A DNA stretch of 64,000 nucleotides, from positions 151,430 to 215,429 of the forward strand of contig CANPGB010000001.1 of NCBI GenBank assembly GCA_947573485.1, written 5' to 3'. The notes under the pieces are model-generated. The model saw only the letters and a list, made by a program, of their open reading frames with translations, had not been told where the DNA came from and ran no database searches. The stretch comes from an uncultured Porphyromonadaceae bacterium (lineage in GTDB: Bacteria; Bacteroidota; Bacteroidia; Bacteroidales; Muribaculaceae). A program made the translations under genes and the position numbers. Shown piece after piece: positions 42,278 through 51,031 of this stretch (position 1 is the first letter of the stretch; the number at the start of each line of letters is the position of its first letter).

Positions 42278-44758
42278 ATGAACATATCATATAAATGGCT
42301 AAAAGAGTATGTCGATTTCGACATGACTCCCGAAGAACTCTCGGCGCTGCTTACGTCGATAGGCCTTGAGACCGGCTCTGTGGAGCGCGTCGAAAGCATA
42401 CGCGGCGGCCTTGCCGGCCTCGTTATCGGCAAAGTGCTCACCTGCGACGTACACCCCGACAGCGACCACCTTCACATAACAACCGTTGACCTCGACGGCA
42501 CCGGCACTCCTGTGCAGATTGTATGCGGCGCTCCCAACGTAGCCGCAGGCCAGACAGTGGTAGTGGCTACCGTAGGCACAACCCTCTACACCCCCGAGGG
42601 CGAGGCTTTCAAAATCAAGAAGTCGAAAATACGCGGTGTGGAGTCGTTCGGTATGATATGCGCTGAAGACGAAATAGGCGTCGGCAACTCTCACAACGGC
42701 ATCATCGAACTCCCGGCAGCCGCCGAGAGCATGATAGGCCGCCCCGCTGCCGAATACTATAACATCGACGACGACTTCGTTCTCGAAGTAGACCTCACTC
42801 CCAACCGCATCGACGCCGCCTCGCATTATGGCGTTGCACGCGACGTGGCAGCAGCCCTCATAGGCCGTGGTATAGCGCCTGCCAACCTGCGCCGCCCCTC
42901 GGTCGAAGGCTTCACCCTCGCCGACGCTCCGGGCACCGGCGTGACCGTCGACGTCGAAGCTGCCGACGGCGTTACCCGCTACTGCGGCGTGACTATCGAA
43001 GGCATCAAGGTTGGCCCCAGCCCCGAGTGGCTCGCCAAGAAACTCACAACCATTGGCCTCCACCCGATAAACAACGTTGTCGATATCACCAACTATATAC
43101 TCCACGCCGTAGGGCAGCCACTCCATGCCTTCGACGCCGACACATTAGCCGACAACCGCATAGTGGTGCGCCGCGCACTCCACGGCAGCAAATTCGTGAC
43201 ACTCGACGGCGTTGAGCACACCCTCGACGGCGCCGACCTCATGATTTGCGACGGCAAGGAAGAGAAGTGCATGGCCGGCGTATTCGGTGGCCTCAACTCA
43301 GGCACAACCGAAGCCACAACACGCGTTTTCCTCGAATCGGCCTGCTTCAACCCCACCTCGGTACGCCGCACGGCACGCCGCCACGGCATAAGCACCGATT
43401 CATCGTTCCGCTTCGAGCGCGGTGTCGACCCCAACGGTTGCCGCCTTGCCATGGAATATGCCGCAGGCCTCATCTGCGAGCTCACCGGCGGCCACATCGC
43501 AGGCCGCATAGTCGACTACTATCCTCAGCCGGTAGCACCCTACAAGGTTGAGATGACCTACGGCGACATCGACGCCCTCGTTGGCAAAAAATTCGAGCGT
43601 GAGACGGTAGACACCATTCTCCGCGCCCTCGAAATCGACGTCACTGCCGACGGCGACAGACTCTCACTCCAGGTGCCCACATACCGTGTGGACGTACAGC
43701 GCCCCTGCGACGTTATCGAAGACTTCCTCCGCATCTACGGCTACAACAACGTGGCCATGAGCGACGAGCTTCACTCCTGCCTGTCTTTCAAGACTCCCAC
43801 CGATGCCGCCGACGACCTCCGCCGCACCGTGGCCGAGCAGCTCACAGGCGCAGGCTGGAACGAGATTCTCAACAACTCGCTCACTGCCGAGGGCTACTAC
43901 GCCGAGCTCCCCGACTTCCCCGCAGCAAACTGCGTCAAGCTCCTCAACCCCCTCAGCCAGGACCTCAACGTGCTTCGCCAGACCATGCTCTTCGGCGGTC
44001 TCGAATCAATAGCACACAACATAAACCGCCGTTGCCCCGACACCGCATTCTACGAGTTCGGCAACGTATACTTCCTCGACCCCGCCAAAACCTCGACCGA
44101 CGAAGCTCCCCTCGCCCCCTACAGCGAAAGCGCCCGCCTCGCTCTTTGGCTGGCAGGCTCCACACGCCAGGCCAACTGGCTCCGCGCACGCGAAGACGCC
44201 GGTTTCTACGACCTCAAGGCCGCAGTGCTCAACGTGCTCACACGCACAGGTCTCAACCCCGTGCTGCGCAACGCCGAGCTCCCCAAGGGCGCAATCTTCA
44301 CCCAGGCCCTTGAAATAAGCACCGTCAACGGCGCTCACCTCGGTACAATGGGCATTGTTGACCCCGCCATTTGCCGCCGCTGCGACATCAAGGTGCCCGT
44401 GAACTACGCCGAGCTCAACTGGGATACCATAGCACGCCTGGCAGCCCGCACAAACGCCCTCTACGCCCCTCTGGCAAAGACTCACCCCGTGAAGCGCGAC
44501 CTCTCGCTCCTGCTCGACAGCCGCGTGACAATGGCCGAAGTCGAAGCCGCAGTGCGTGAGGCCGAGCGTCGAATCCTCGGCAGCGTCGAGCTCTTCGACG
44601 TTTACGAAGGCGACAAACTGCCCGCAGGCAAAAAGTCGTATGCCATCTCTATCACACTCCAGGATCCCGAAAAGACCCTCCAGGACAAGTACATCGACCG
44701 CGTGATGAGCAAGGTTATCGACAACCTCAAGAAAAAACTCGGAGCAGAACTCCGCTGA
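42278..44758 (+). CDS. pheT: Phenylalanine-tRNA ligase subunit beta
   Basis: Beta subunit of the alpha2-beta2 PheRS, 826 aa (usual 790-830). It begins MNISYKWLKEYVDFDMTPEEL and contains a tRNA_bind (EMAP/OB) domain (about residues 40-155: VLTCDVHPDSDHLHITTVDL, with QIVCGAPNVAAGQ). The B3/B4 editing domain follows (about 215-395; HPINNVVDITNYIL, GQPLHAFDAD), then B5 (about 410-480), the catalytic-like core (about 500-700) and the C-terminal anticodon-binding FDX-ACB domain (about 730-826; THPVKRDLSLLLD). It stands without pheS, which is common in Bacteroidales. yebC follows after 36 bp. Confidence 0.97.
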   Translation: MNISYKWLKEYVDFDMTPEELSALLTSIGLETGSVERVESIRGGLAGLVIGKVLTCDVHPDSDHLHITTVDLDGTGTPVQIVCGAPNVAAGQTVVVATVGTTLYTPEGEAFKIKKSKIRGVESFGMICAEDEIGVGNSHNGIIELPAAAESMIGRPAAEYYNIDDDFVLEVDLTPNRIDAASHYGVARDVAAALIGRGIAPANLRRPSVEGFTLADAPGTGVTVDVEAADGVTRYCGVTIEGIKVGPSPEWLAKKLTTIGLHPINNVVDITNYILHAVGQPLHAFDADTLADNRIVVRRALHGSKFVTLDGVEHTLDGADLMICDGKEEKCMAGVFGGLNSGTTEATTRVFLESACFNPTSVRRTARRHGISTDSSFRFERGVDPNGCRLAMEYAAGLICELTGGHIAGRIVDYYPQPVAPYKVEMTYGDIDALVGKKFERETVDTILRALEIDVTADGDRLSLQVPTYRVDVQRPCDVIEDFLRIYGYNNVAMSDELHSCLSFKTPTDAADDLRRTVAEQLTGAGWNEILNNSLTAEGYYAELPDFPAANCVKLLNPLSQDLNVLRQTMLFGGLESIAHNINRRCPDTAFYEFGNVYFLDPAKTSTDEAPLAPYSESARLALWLAGSTRQANWLRAREDAGFYDLKAAVLNVLTRTGLNPVLRNAELPKGAIFTQALEISTVNGAHLGTMGIVDPAICRRCDIKVPVNYAELNWDTIARLAARTNALYAPLAKTHPVKRDLSLLLDSRVTMAEVEAAVREAERRILGSVELFDVYEGDKLPAGKKSYAISITLQDPEKTLQDKYIDRVMSKVIDNLKKKLGAELR

Positions 44759-44794
44759 TAAACCTGACAATAATAAAACGATATATACCTACCA

Positions 44795-45535
44795 ATGGGA
44801 AGAGCATTTGAATACCGCAAAGCCCGCAAGCTCAAACGCTGGGGCAACATGTCGCGCACATTCACGCGCATAGGCAAGGAAATTACTATCGCCGCCAAAG
44901 CCGGTGGTCCCGACCCCGACACCAATCCCCGTCTCCGCGCTCTCATGCAGAACGCTAAGGCTGCTAACATGCCCAAAGATACCGTAGAACGCGCTATCAA
45001 GAAGGCTACCGATAAAGACGCCGGCGACTACAAGGAAATCACCTACGAGGGATACGGCCCCTTCGGCATCGCTATCTTCGTGGAAGCTGCCACCGACAAC
45101 AACACCCGTACTGTGGCTAACGTACGCTCTTACTTCAACAAGCACGGAGGCAGCCTCGGCACACAGGGCTCGCTCACTTTCCTCTTCGAGCACAAATGCG
45201 TGTTCAAAATCAAACCCAAAGACGGCGTGGGCCTCGACGACCTCGAACTCGAGCTCATCGACTACGGCGTTGACGAACTCGGCCACGACGAAGACGAGGA
45301 CGGCAACGAGCAGGTAGTGCTTTACGGTGCTTTTGAATCGTACTCCGAGATTCAGAAATACCTTGAGGAAAACGGTTTTGAAATCATCTCCTCTGAATTT
45401 GAGCGCATCCCCAACGACCTCAAGGACGTGACCCCCGAGCAGCGCGAGAGCATCAACAAGCTCCTCGAGAAGCTCGAAGACGACGAAGACGTGCAGAACG
45501 TGTTCCACAACATGCGCGACGACGAAGAAGAATAA
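44795..45535 (+). CDS. yebC: YebC/PmpR-family DNA- or ribosome-associated regulator
   Basis: YebC family protein, 246 aa, three-domain fold. It opens MGRAFEYRKARKLKRWGNMSRTFTRIGKEITIAAKAGGPDPDTNPRL, a diagnostic segment, followed by NMPKDTVERAIKKA and EGYGPFGIAIFVEAATDNNTRTVANVR. Members are annotated as transcriptional regulators; recent work links YebC to translation of proline-rich stretches. The second half is acidic (ELGHDEDEDGNEQ and a DDEEE terminus). It probably shares the pheT transcript and ends at a strong hairpin. Confidence 0.95.
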   Translation: MGRAFEYRKARKLKRWGNMSRTFTRIGKEITIAAKAGGPDPDTNPRLRALMQNAKAANMPKDTVERAIKKATDKDAGDYKEITYEGYGPFGIAIFVEAATDNNTRTVANVRSYFNKHGGSLGTQGSLTFLFEHKCVFKIKPKDGVGLDDLELELIDYGVDELGHDEDEDGNEQVVLYGAFESYSEIQKYLEENGFEIISSEFERIPNDLKDVTPEQRESINKLLEKLEDDEDVQNVFHNMRDDEEE

Positions 45536-45559
45536 ACACTTACTTTGCAATACACCACA

Positions 45560-45601
45560 AAAATTGAGAATTGATACACCAATTGATTCTCAATTTTGTT
45601 T
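45560..45601 (+). terminator. Hairpin between yebC and the CobW-type gene
   Basis: Perfect 12-bp arms AAAATTGAGAAT (45560-45571) and ATTCTCAATTTT (45586-45597) followed by GTTTTA. It can end the yebC transcript. A TTACTTTG box (45540-45547) just before it could instead start the next transcript, placing the hairpin in the leader of the CobW-type gene 10 bp before its ATG. Confidence 0.65.
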
Positions 45602-45610
45602 TATAACAGT

Positions 45611-46861
45611 ATGAAACAGAAACAGATTCCCGTGCTGCTGCTCACCGGATACCTTGGCAGCGGCAAGACCACTCTGCTAAACCGCATTCTCACCAACGAG
45701 AAAGGAATACGTTTTGCAGTGATTGTAAACGATATAGGCGAAGTCAACATCGATGCCTCACTCATCCAGAAAGGCGGCATAGTAGGTGGCAAAGACCAGG
45801 GCGACCTCGTCGCACTCCAGAACGGCTGCATATGCTGCACGCTCAAAATGGACCTCGTGGAGCAGCTCTCCGACATTGTGGCCACAGGTAAATTCGACTA
45901 CATAGTAATCGAAGCCAGCGGCATATGCGAACCCGCACCCATTGCCCAGACTATCTGCTCGATAGCCGGCATGGAACCGCGCTACACCCGCCACGGCCTA
46001 CCGCGCCTCGACTGCATTACCACCGTGGTCGACGCCCTGCGCCTGCAGAGCGAGTTCGGTTGCGGCGAGTCGCTCCAGCGCAAAGGTCTCGACGAAGACG
46101 ACATCGAAAATCTTGTAATAGAGCAGATTGAGTTCTGCAACATTATCCTCCTCAACAAAATATCGGAAGTTAGCCCCGAAGAAGCCGGACGCATACGCGC
46201 TATTATCCGCGCCATACAGCCCCGCGCCGAAATCATAGAGTGCGACTACTGCGACGTCGACCTCAACCGCCTCATCAACACAGGCCTCTTCGACTTCGAG
46301 AAAGTGGCAACCTCGGCAGCGTGGATCGATGCTATCGAAGGACATCATGACGACGACGAGCACCACCATGAGCATGAGCACGAGCATGAACACGGCCACC
46401 ACCACGAGCATGAACATGAACACGACGACCACTCAGCCTGCGACCACGAGCACGGCCACTGCTGCTGCCACCATCACCACCACGGCGAAGGCGAGGCCGA
46501 GGAATACGGCATAGGCACCTTCGTGTACTACCGCCGCCGAGGCTTCGACATCAACAAGTTCGACCACTTCATTGCCACCGCATGGCCCCGCAGCGTAATC
46601 CGTTGCAAAGGTGTGCTTTACTTCAATCATAACCGCGACATGAGTTTCCTCTTCGAGCAGGCAGGCGTGCAGAAAAAACTCACCGAAGCCGGTTTCTGGT
46701 TCGCAACAGCTCCCGCCGAAGAACTCGAGGTGCTCATGGAGCAGGAACCGGGCCTACGCAACGACTGGGACCCCGAGTACGGCGACCGCATGATAAAGCT
46801 CGTATTCATCGGCAAAGACATGGACCGCAAGGCTATTACCGAAGCGCTCGACAAGTGTTGA
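45611..46861 (+). CDS. CobW/COG0523-family G3E GTPase with His-rich metal-binding insert
   Basis: Probable metallochaperone GTPase, 416 aa. Start MKQKQIPVLLLTGYLGSGKTT (Walker A at about residues 13-21). The family metal motif CICC is in NGCICCTLKMDL (about 73-84), with EASGICEPAPIA (switch region) and LLNKISEV (base recognition) after it. Between about residues 240 and 297 lies a His/Asp/Glu-rich insert with long HEHEHE, CCCHHHHH and similar runs, a typical zinc- or nickel-storing stretch. The C-terminal CobW_C domain (about 300-416; RRRGFDINKFDHFIATAWP) is complete. ZNG1-type zinc transfer is the closest known role; cobalamin synthesis is less likely with no cob genes nearby. Confidence 0.9.
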   Translation: MKQKQIPVLLLTGYLGSGKTTLLNRILTNEKGIRFAVIVNDIGEVNIDASLIQKGGIVGGKDQGDLVALQNGCICCTLKMDLVEQLSDIVATGKFDYIVIEASGICEPAPIAQTICSIAGMEPRYTRHGLPRLDCITTVVDALRLQSEFGCGESLQRKGLDEDDIENLVIEQIEFCNIILLNKISEVSPEEAGRIRAIIRAIQPRAEIIECDYCDVDLNRLINTGLFDFEKVATSAAWIDAIEGHHDDDEHHHEHEHEHEHGHHHEHEHEHDDHSACDHEHGHCCCHHHHHGEGEAEEYGIGTFVYYRRRGFDINKFDHFIATAWPRSVIRCKGVLYFNHNRDMSFLFEQAGVQKKLTEAGFWFATAPAEELEVLMEQEPGLRNDWDPEYGDRMIKLVFIGKDMDRKAITEALDKC

Positions 46862-46880
46862 GTTAGCCCGAAAGGTTAAT

Positions 46881-46927
46881 AATTTGGCATATATTTCACC
46901 TATAGTGGAGTATATGCCAAATTTTTT
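46881..46927 (+). terminator. Long 19-bp hairpin with T-tract after the CobW-type gene
   Basis: Arms AATTTGGCATATA (46881-46893) and TATATGCCAAATT (46911-46923) are perfectly complementary. The stem continues through TTT/GAG wobble pairs and CAC/GTG to a 5-base loop (CTATA), and six T follow (46922-46927). It can act as the CobW-gene terminator. It also lies directly before the -7 box of the AraC-type gene, so it could double as an operator. Confidence 0.75.
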
Positions 46928-46928
46928 G

Positions 46929-46936
46929 TAATTTTG
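46929..46936 (+). promoter_or_regulatory. -7 box for the AraC-type regulator gene
   Basis: TAATTTTG, 29 bp before the ATG at 46966. It begins two bases after the T-tract of the preceding hairpin, whose right arm covers the expected -33 area. Confidence 0.55.
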
Positions 46937-46965
46937 GCGCTCGAATTATCAAGAACAGTAAAGCA

Positions 46966-47880
46966 ATGGAAGAAAAGAGCACAGGAGCAGGAATAGAAAC
47001 CCTTACGAAAATCGCTACAGAACTGCGTCAACTCGACGGCAGCGTGGTTTTCGCCCGCCTTGAATCGGAATATATATTGCGCCTCTCGCTCAACGAAATG
47101 AAGCCCGTAAAAATTGATGGCTCACTGTTTATTCTTCTCGCAAAAGGCAAAATTACAATCACCTGCAACTCCGAGGAATACGAGGTAACGGCTCCCGCGG
47201 CAGCCTCGTTCCCACACGGAACCATGCTGCAGATCAAGGGCGACGATAACGAAGCCTCGGAGGCTTACATGCTGAGCTACTCGCAAAGCTTCCTTCAGGA
47301 CGTAAACATATCTTTCGCAGCAATCTCGGGCGAAGCCCTCTTAGGCCACAAAAGCCCTGTGCTCGACCTCAGCGAGCGCGAGATGCACCTGATTATGCGC
47401 TACTTCTCGCTGATAGAAACCGTGCTCACCGACGTATACAACACGCAGCTTACCCGCCACATATTGTCGAGCCTCACGTCGGCAATGTTCTACCAGATGA
47501 TGCTACTGCTCTATAAGCGCCTCGACAGCGCCGCTACGGCGTCAGAAACGGGTATGGGACCGCGCCGGAGCAGCTACGTGCACGATTTCATCAAGCTCGT
47601 GCATATACACTACACAAAAGAGCGCTCGGTAAACTTCTACGCTTCAAAGCTGTTCATTTCACCCAAATACCTCTCTCTGCTCGTGAAAGAGGCCACAGGG
47701 CGCTCGGCGGCACGCTGGATCGACCACTTCGTAATCACCGAAGCAAAGAACCTGCTGCGGTATTCGGGCAAGAACATACAGCAGGTGGCCTATGCGCTCA
47801 ACTTCAGCAACCAGTCGTCGTTCGGAAAGTACTTCAAGCACATCACCGGCATGTCGCCGACAGAGTACCAGAAGTCATAG
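46966..47880 (+). CDS. AraC-family transcriptional regulator
   Basis: Regulator of 304 aa. A cupin-like N-terminal sensing region (about residues 40-110, for example LFILLAKGKITITCNSEEYEV) precedes a helical linker. The C-terminal AraC HTH pair spans about 205-304: VNFYASKLFISPKYLSLLVKEATGRSAARWI (first helix-turn-helix) and IQQVAYALNFSNQSSFGKYFKHITGMSPTEYQKS (second). The ligand is unknown. The 3' end overlaps the convergent MATE transporter gene by 38 bp; the pair may be functionally linked, a common regulator/efflux arrangement, but convergent orientation gives no shared promoter. Confidence 0.92.
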   Translation: MEEKSTGAGIETLTKIATELRQLDGSVVFARLESEYILRLSLNEMKPVKIDGSLFILLAKGKITITCNSEEYEVTAPAAASFPHGTMLQIKGDDNEASEAYMLSYSQSFLQDVNISFAAISGEALLGHKSPVLDLSEREMHLIMRYFSLIETVLTDVYNTQLTRHILSSLTSAMFYQMMLLLYKRLDSAATASETGMGPRRSSYVHDFIKLVHIHYTKERSVNFYASKLFISPKYLSLLVKEATGRSAARWIDHFVITEAKNLLRYSGKNIQQVAYALNFSNQSSFGKYFKHITGMSPTEYQKS

Positions 47881-49222
47881 CGCGCAGCTTGCGGAACTGC
47901 CACACTATAAGGGCAGCCGTCACCACAGTGGCAGCGGCATCGGAAATGGGGAACGACAGCCACACACCCGTGATACCCAACTCCCGCGGCAGGAAGATAA
48001 GCAGAGGTATTATAAAAACTATCTGGCGGAGCATACCCACGGCTATCGACTCGGCCGCATTGCCTATGCTTTGGAAGAAGGTGGTGGAGATAATCTGGAA
48101 CCCTACCACAGGGAAAGCCAGCAGACAGAGGCTCAGAGCGGTGTCTGTGGCCGCTATAAGCTCGGGGTCGGTGGTGAACACCCTGGCTATGTCTGACGGC
48201 CACACAAGCCCTATCAGAGCACCGCTGCACGTCAGCACCGAGGCAGCAGCCACGGCAAGAAAATAAGTGCGGCGAAGGCGGTGGAGCTTTCCCGCGCCAA
48301 AGTTATAGCCAATGATTGGCTGCATACCCTGGCACATGCCAAGCACGATAGTCACCAGCAGCGATGTATAAGTTACCATAATGCCCACGGCACCAATGTC
48401 GCGGTCGGTGCCGTAGCCGCCCAGGGCGTTGTTGGCAATGGCATTTACAACACACGAGGCGGCATTGACAAGCGCAGGGGCAGCGCCTATCGATATTATA
48501 CCTGCAATAATCTTCCACTCCATGCCGTAGATTCCGCGACGGAAGCGGAGAGTGACGTCGCGCCGCATGAAGTGCGCCATAACAAAAGCCGTGCCCACAG
48601 CCATGGCTATATCGGTGGCGAGAGCTGCTCCGGCAATACCCCAGTCAAACACATAGATAAACAGAGGGTCGAGGCCTACGTTCACCACCGCACCTATGAG
48701 CATGGTCATCATGGCGCGCTTAGGGTAGCCCGAAGCACGCATCAGATTATTGAAACCATAGGTAAGATTAGTGAGCAGGCAGCCCGGCATGAGCACAAGC
48801 ATATACTCGCGCGCATAGGGTGCTGTGGCCTCACTCGCTCCGAACAGTCGCAGCAGAGGATCGAGATACACCACAAAAAGGCTTATGTAGATAGCGCCGT
48901 TGATAAAGGTGAGCAACAAGGCATTGCCAAGGATTTTCTCGGCACGCCCGAGGCGACCGGCTCCCAACTCTATCGACACGCGCGCCGACGAGCCCACGCC
49001 TATAAGCACACCCACTGCTGTGGCGAGGTTCATGAGAGGGAACGTTATGGCCAGACCCGCTATGGCATCGGGGCCTACCCACTGCCCTATGAAAACGCGG
49101 TCTACAACATTATACAGCGCCATTACAAGCATACCTACCACGGCAGGCAGACTGTACTCCCAAAGGAGACGGCCCACCGGGCGGTTCGCAAGCTCCTCAA
49201 GCTTATCTTTCGACTGTTGCAT
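47843..49222 (-). CDS. MATE-family efflux transporter
   Basis: Inner-membrane multidrug/toxic compound extruder, 459 aa, 12 membrane segments in two MatE repeats. The first repeat starts at VGRLLWEYSLPAVVGMLVMALYNVVDRVFIGQWVGPDAIAGLAI (about residues 16-59). The second (about 240-420) has MVTYTSLLVTIVLGMCQGMQPIIGYNFGAGK, where GxQPIxGYNFGA is a family signature. It exports cationic compounds using Na+ or H+. The 3' end overlaps the AraC-type regulator gene, and a TPR gene follows upstream on the same strand across a hairpin. Confidence 0.93.
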   Translation of the reverse strand: MQQSKDKLEELANRPVGRLLWEYSLPAVVGMLVMALYNVVDRVFIGQWVGPDAIAGLAITFPLMNLATAVGVLIGVGSSARVSIELGAGRLGRAEKILGNALLLTFINGAIYISLFVVYLDPLLRLFGASEATAPYAREYMLVLMPGCLLTNLTYGFNNLMRASGYPKRAMMTMLIGAVVNVGLDPLFIYVFDWGIAGAALATDIAMAVGTAFVMAHFMRRDVTLRFRRGIYGMEWKIIAGIISIGAAPALVNAASCVVNAIANNALGGYGTDRDIGAVGIMVTYTSLLVTIVLGMCQGMQPIIGYNFGAGKLHRLRRTYFLAVAAASVLTCSGALIGLVWPSDIARVFTTDPELIAATDTALSLCLLAFPVVGFQIISTTFFQSIGNAAESIAVGMLRQIVFIIPLLIFLPRELGITGVWLSFPISDAAATVVTAALIVWQFRKLRAMTSGTLSATCR

Positions 49223-49250
49223 TTTCCTTATTAATGACTTATATAAGCAG

Positions 49251-49284
49251 AAAGGCCTGCCACGCCGAAACGCAGCAGGCCTTT
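49251..49284 (-). terminator. Terminator-like hairpin between TPR and MATE genes
   Basis: Arms AAAGGCCTGC (49251-49260) and GCAGGCCTTT (49275-49284). On the minus strand it follows the TPR stop by about 35 bp, but the trailing T run is short (TTT), so strength is uncertain. Confidence 0.6.
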
Positions 49285-49319
49285 TCCGCAGTTATGGCTG
49301 GTACTTTTAGAAATTCGAT

Positions 49320-49967
49320 TTATTTCTGAGCCTGTGCGGCAGCACGCTCGTAGTACTTCTTGATATCCACACGCGAAGAGCGTACGTATTCGGGATAGTC
49401 CTTGAGGATAGTGTCGTAGCACTTGGCCTCGTTGGCATAATCCTGCTGAGCGCGGTAGATATTGGCTTCCTTGATAAGGATGAAAGGCACGATTTCGGGG
49501 TTCTTGTCGGCCTTCGAGATAGCCTTGTTGTAGCACTTGAGAGCCTGGTCGAGCTGGTCGAGGTTCACGTGGCAGTCACCCTGCAGGGCATATACACCGG
49601 CAGCGGCGATGTTGTCGTCGAGCGAAGCGTCGTCGAGATATTTGAGAGCCTCCTCATATTTGCCCTCGCGGTAGAGGCGGATGCCTGCCTCGGCAGCGGC
49701 ACGGTTACCGCTCTTGTAGCCTGCCTCGGCGGCGTTCTTGTACAGACCCAGTGCGAGTGAGTCTACCTGCTCGGCGTCGGCTTTGGCAACAAGCTCATCG
49801 GCCTTGCGGCTGCCTGCCTGTGACACGAACATGTAAATGAGCACTGCGATAATGATTACAAAGGCTGTGATAAGGCCCCACATTATTGACTTACGGTTGG
49901 CGCGAGCCTTGGCAAGGATTTCCTCGCTTGCATCTACCTGCTCGGGAGTAGGAGTGTTCTTTTCCAT
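49320..49967 (-). CDS. Membrane-anchored tetratricopeptide-repeat protein
   Basis: Protein of 215 aa, start MEKNTPTPEQVDASEEIL at 49967 (a longer frame adds 14 unlikely residues). One membrane helix at about residues 27-48 (SIMWGLITAFVIIIAVLIYMFV) anchors a periplasmic domain of three to four TPR-like repeats (for example ALGLYKNAAEAGYKSGNRAAAEAGIRLYREGKYEEALKYL and CHVNLDQLDQALKCYNKAISKAD). The layout is that of YfgM/BamD-like scaffolding proteins, but no specific role can be assigned. A -7 box (TATTTTTG on the minus strand, 50061-50054) lies about 90 bp upstream. Confidence 0.82.
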   Translation of the reverse strand: MEKNTPTPEQVDASEEILAKARANRKSIMWGLITAFVIIIAVLIYMFVSQAGSRKADELVAKADAEQVDSLALGLYKNAAEAGYKSGNRAAAEAGIRLYREGKYEEALKYLDDASLDDNIAAAGVYALQGDCHVNLDQLDQALKCYNKAISKADKNPEIVPFILIKEANIYRAQQDYANEAKCYDTILKDYPEYVRSSRVDIKKYYERAAAQAQK

Positions 49968-50274
49968 TGATATGTTGCTTTTTTTCGTTTTTTCTTGATA
50001 TGTCTGCACTGCCCGTGGCAGTACCGCGCTTCACATGCGCGCATTAGCGACTGCAAAAATAACGTATTTTTCTCAAACCGCGAAATTTTAATTCCCATTT
50101 TTGCTTTCGGCTATGCAAATTGCGCCAAACGCCGCAATATTAACCATTAAATATCTCTAATCACGGAGTATCGACGCACGGCTCGTGCAATGCGGTTAAA
50201 ATAAGCTATGATGATAAGCGTGTTATACCGCGCGAGGTGCGGTACCCGGGTCTCTTCCACACTACACTAATTAA
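49968..50274. other. Intergenic region upstream of the TPR gene
   Basis: No coding frame is supported. It contains the TPR promoter box (50054-50061, minus strand) and a short hairpin TACCGC/GCGGTA (50226-50244, loop of 7). Composition turns AT-rich toward 50274, where the foreign-looking split gene begins. Confidence 0.4.
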
Positions 50275-50861
50275 TTACTTGATTATATAATCCTCAAACC
50301 CGGGAAGTTTCTGACGTATTTCAGGGGCAGAAAGCCATAACATCAGATAGCACAATTTTGAGTAATCACCATTAATAGTTTTAGTATTTTCACCTTCGAA
50401 ACCCACAGCATTGTCGTTGTCAAATAAACATTTTGATGGTGAATCATATACCTCTAACGAATGAAAAAACAGCTCCACTGGTCAGGATATTTCAGCTTAT
50501 TTTCCTTTGATATTTCAGGCAACGTATTCATGCCCCAATTTATTAAGCTCCGATATGCTTCAAACAGTTTCAGAGTATCTATGTCGTGGCCGGGCTCAGG
50601 ACTTGTTTCTCGGGTAGTGCCTATACTGAAATTATAAGAATCACCGTCTTCATAAATAATGCTCCACTTAATTCCATGATGACCGTAAACATAAACTATA
50701 AATTTTTTGTCTGCGAGAAGTGCCTTTTCAGAATCAGACAAGAAATGCAACGAAGCATTTTTTTCAACATCGGTTTGAAGCTGCTTGTCATCAGCGTGAG
50801 CTTTAAAACTCATGCTTGCCAACAAGGCGAGTAATAATAAGACTGTAACTTTTATTTTCAT
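50275..50861 (-). pseudogene. Secreted protein gene split by a -1 shift at a T TTT TTC heptamer
   Basis: I do not recognise the protein. The first frame (50861-50454) encodes 135 aa with a signal peptide (MKIKVTVLLLLALLASMSFKAHA). It stops shortly after CFFIR. A second open frame (to 50275) continues HSLEVYDSPSKC through to GFEDYIIK. The frames join perfectly if one base is re-read at the heptamer T TTT TTC (50469-50463, minus strand), with codons TG[T TTT TTC], giving a protein of about 195 aa. Either one T was lost from a seven-T run (mutation or sequencing error), or this is a programmed -1 frameshift. The gene is clearly AT-richer than its neighbours and uses different codons (AAA, GAT, TAT), suggesting recent acquisition. 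Confidence 0.7.
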
Positions 50862-51031
50862 TTACTCAGCTAAACAACAAAAGTATAAAATCTTCACTTC
50901 CGCAAAATTACTATTAATAAATCGAACTCCAATATTGTTTAATATGTTCTACAACACACATTGCTCCAATCTTATAAGGAGTATAATAAAGCGACCATAG
51001 CAAGCGCCCTCACCTCCTCCAAAAATAAATT

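Noticed and set aside
46340..46500. Dense CAC/CAT/GAG repeat that looks like a satellite
   Set aside because: It is the in-frame His/Glu-rich metal insert of the CobW-type GTPase and the reading frame is unbroken.
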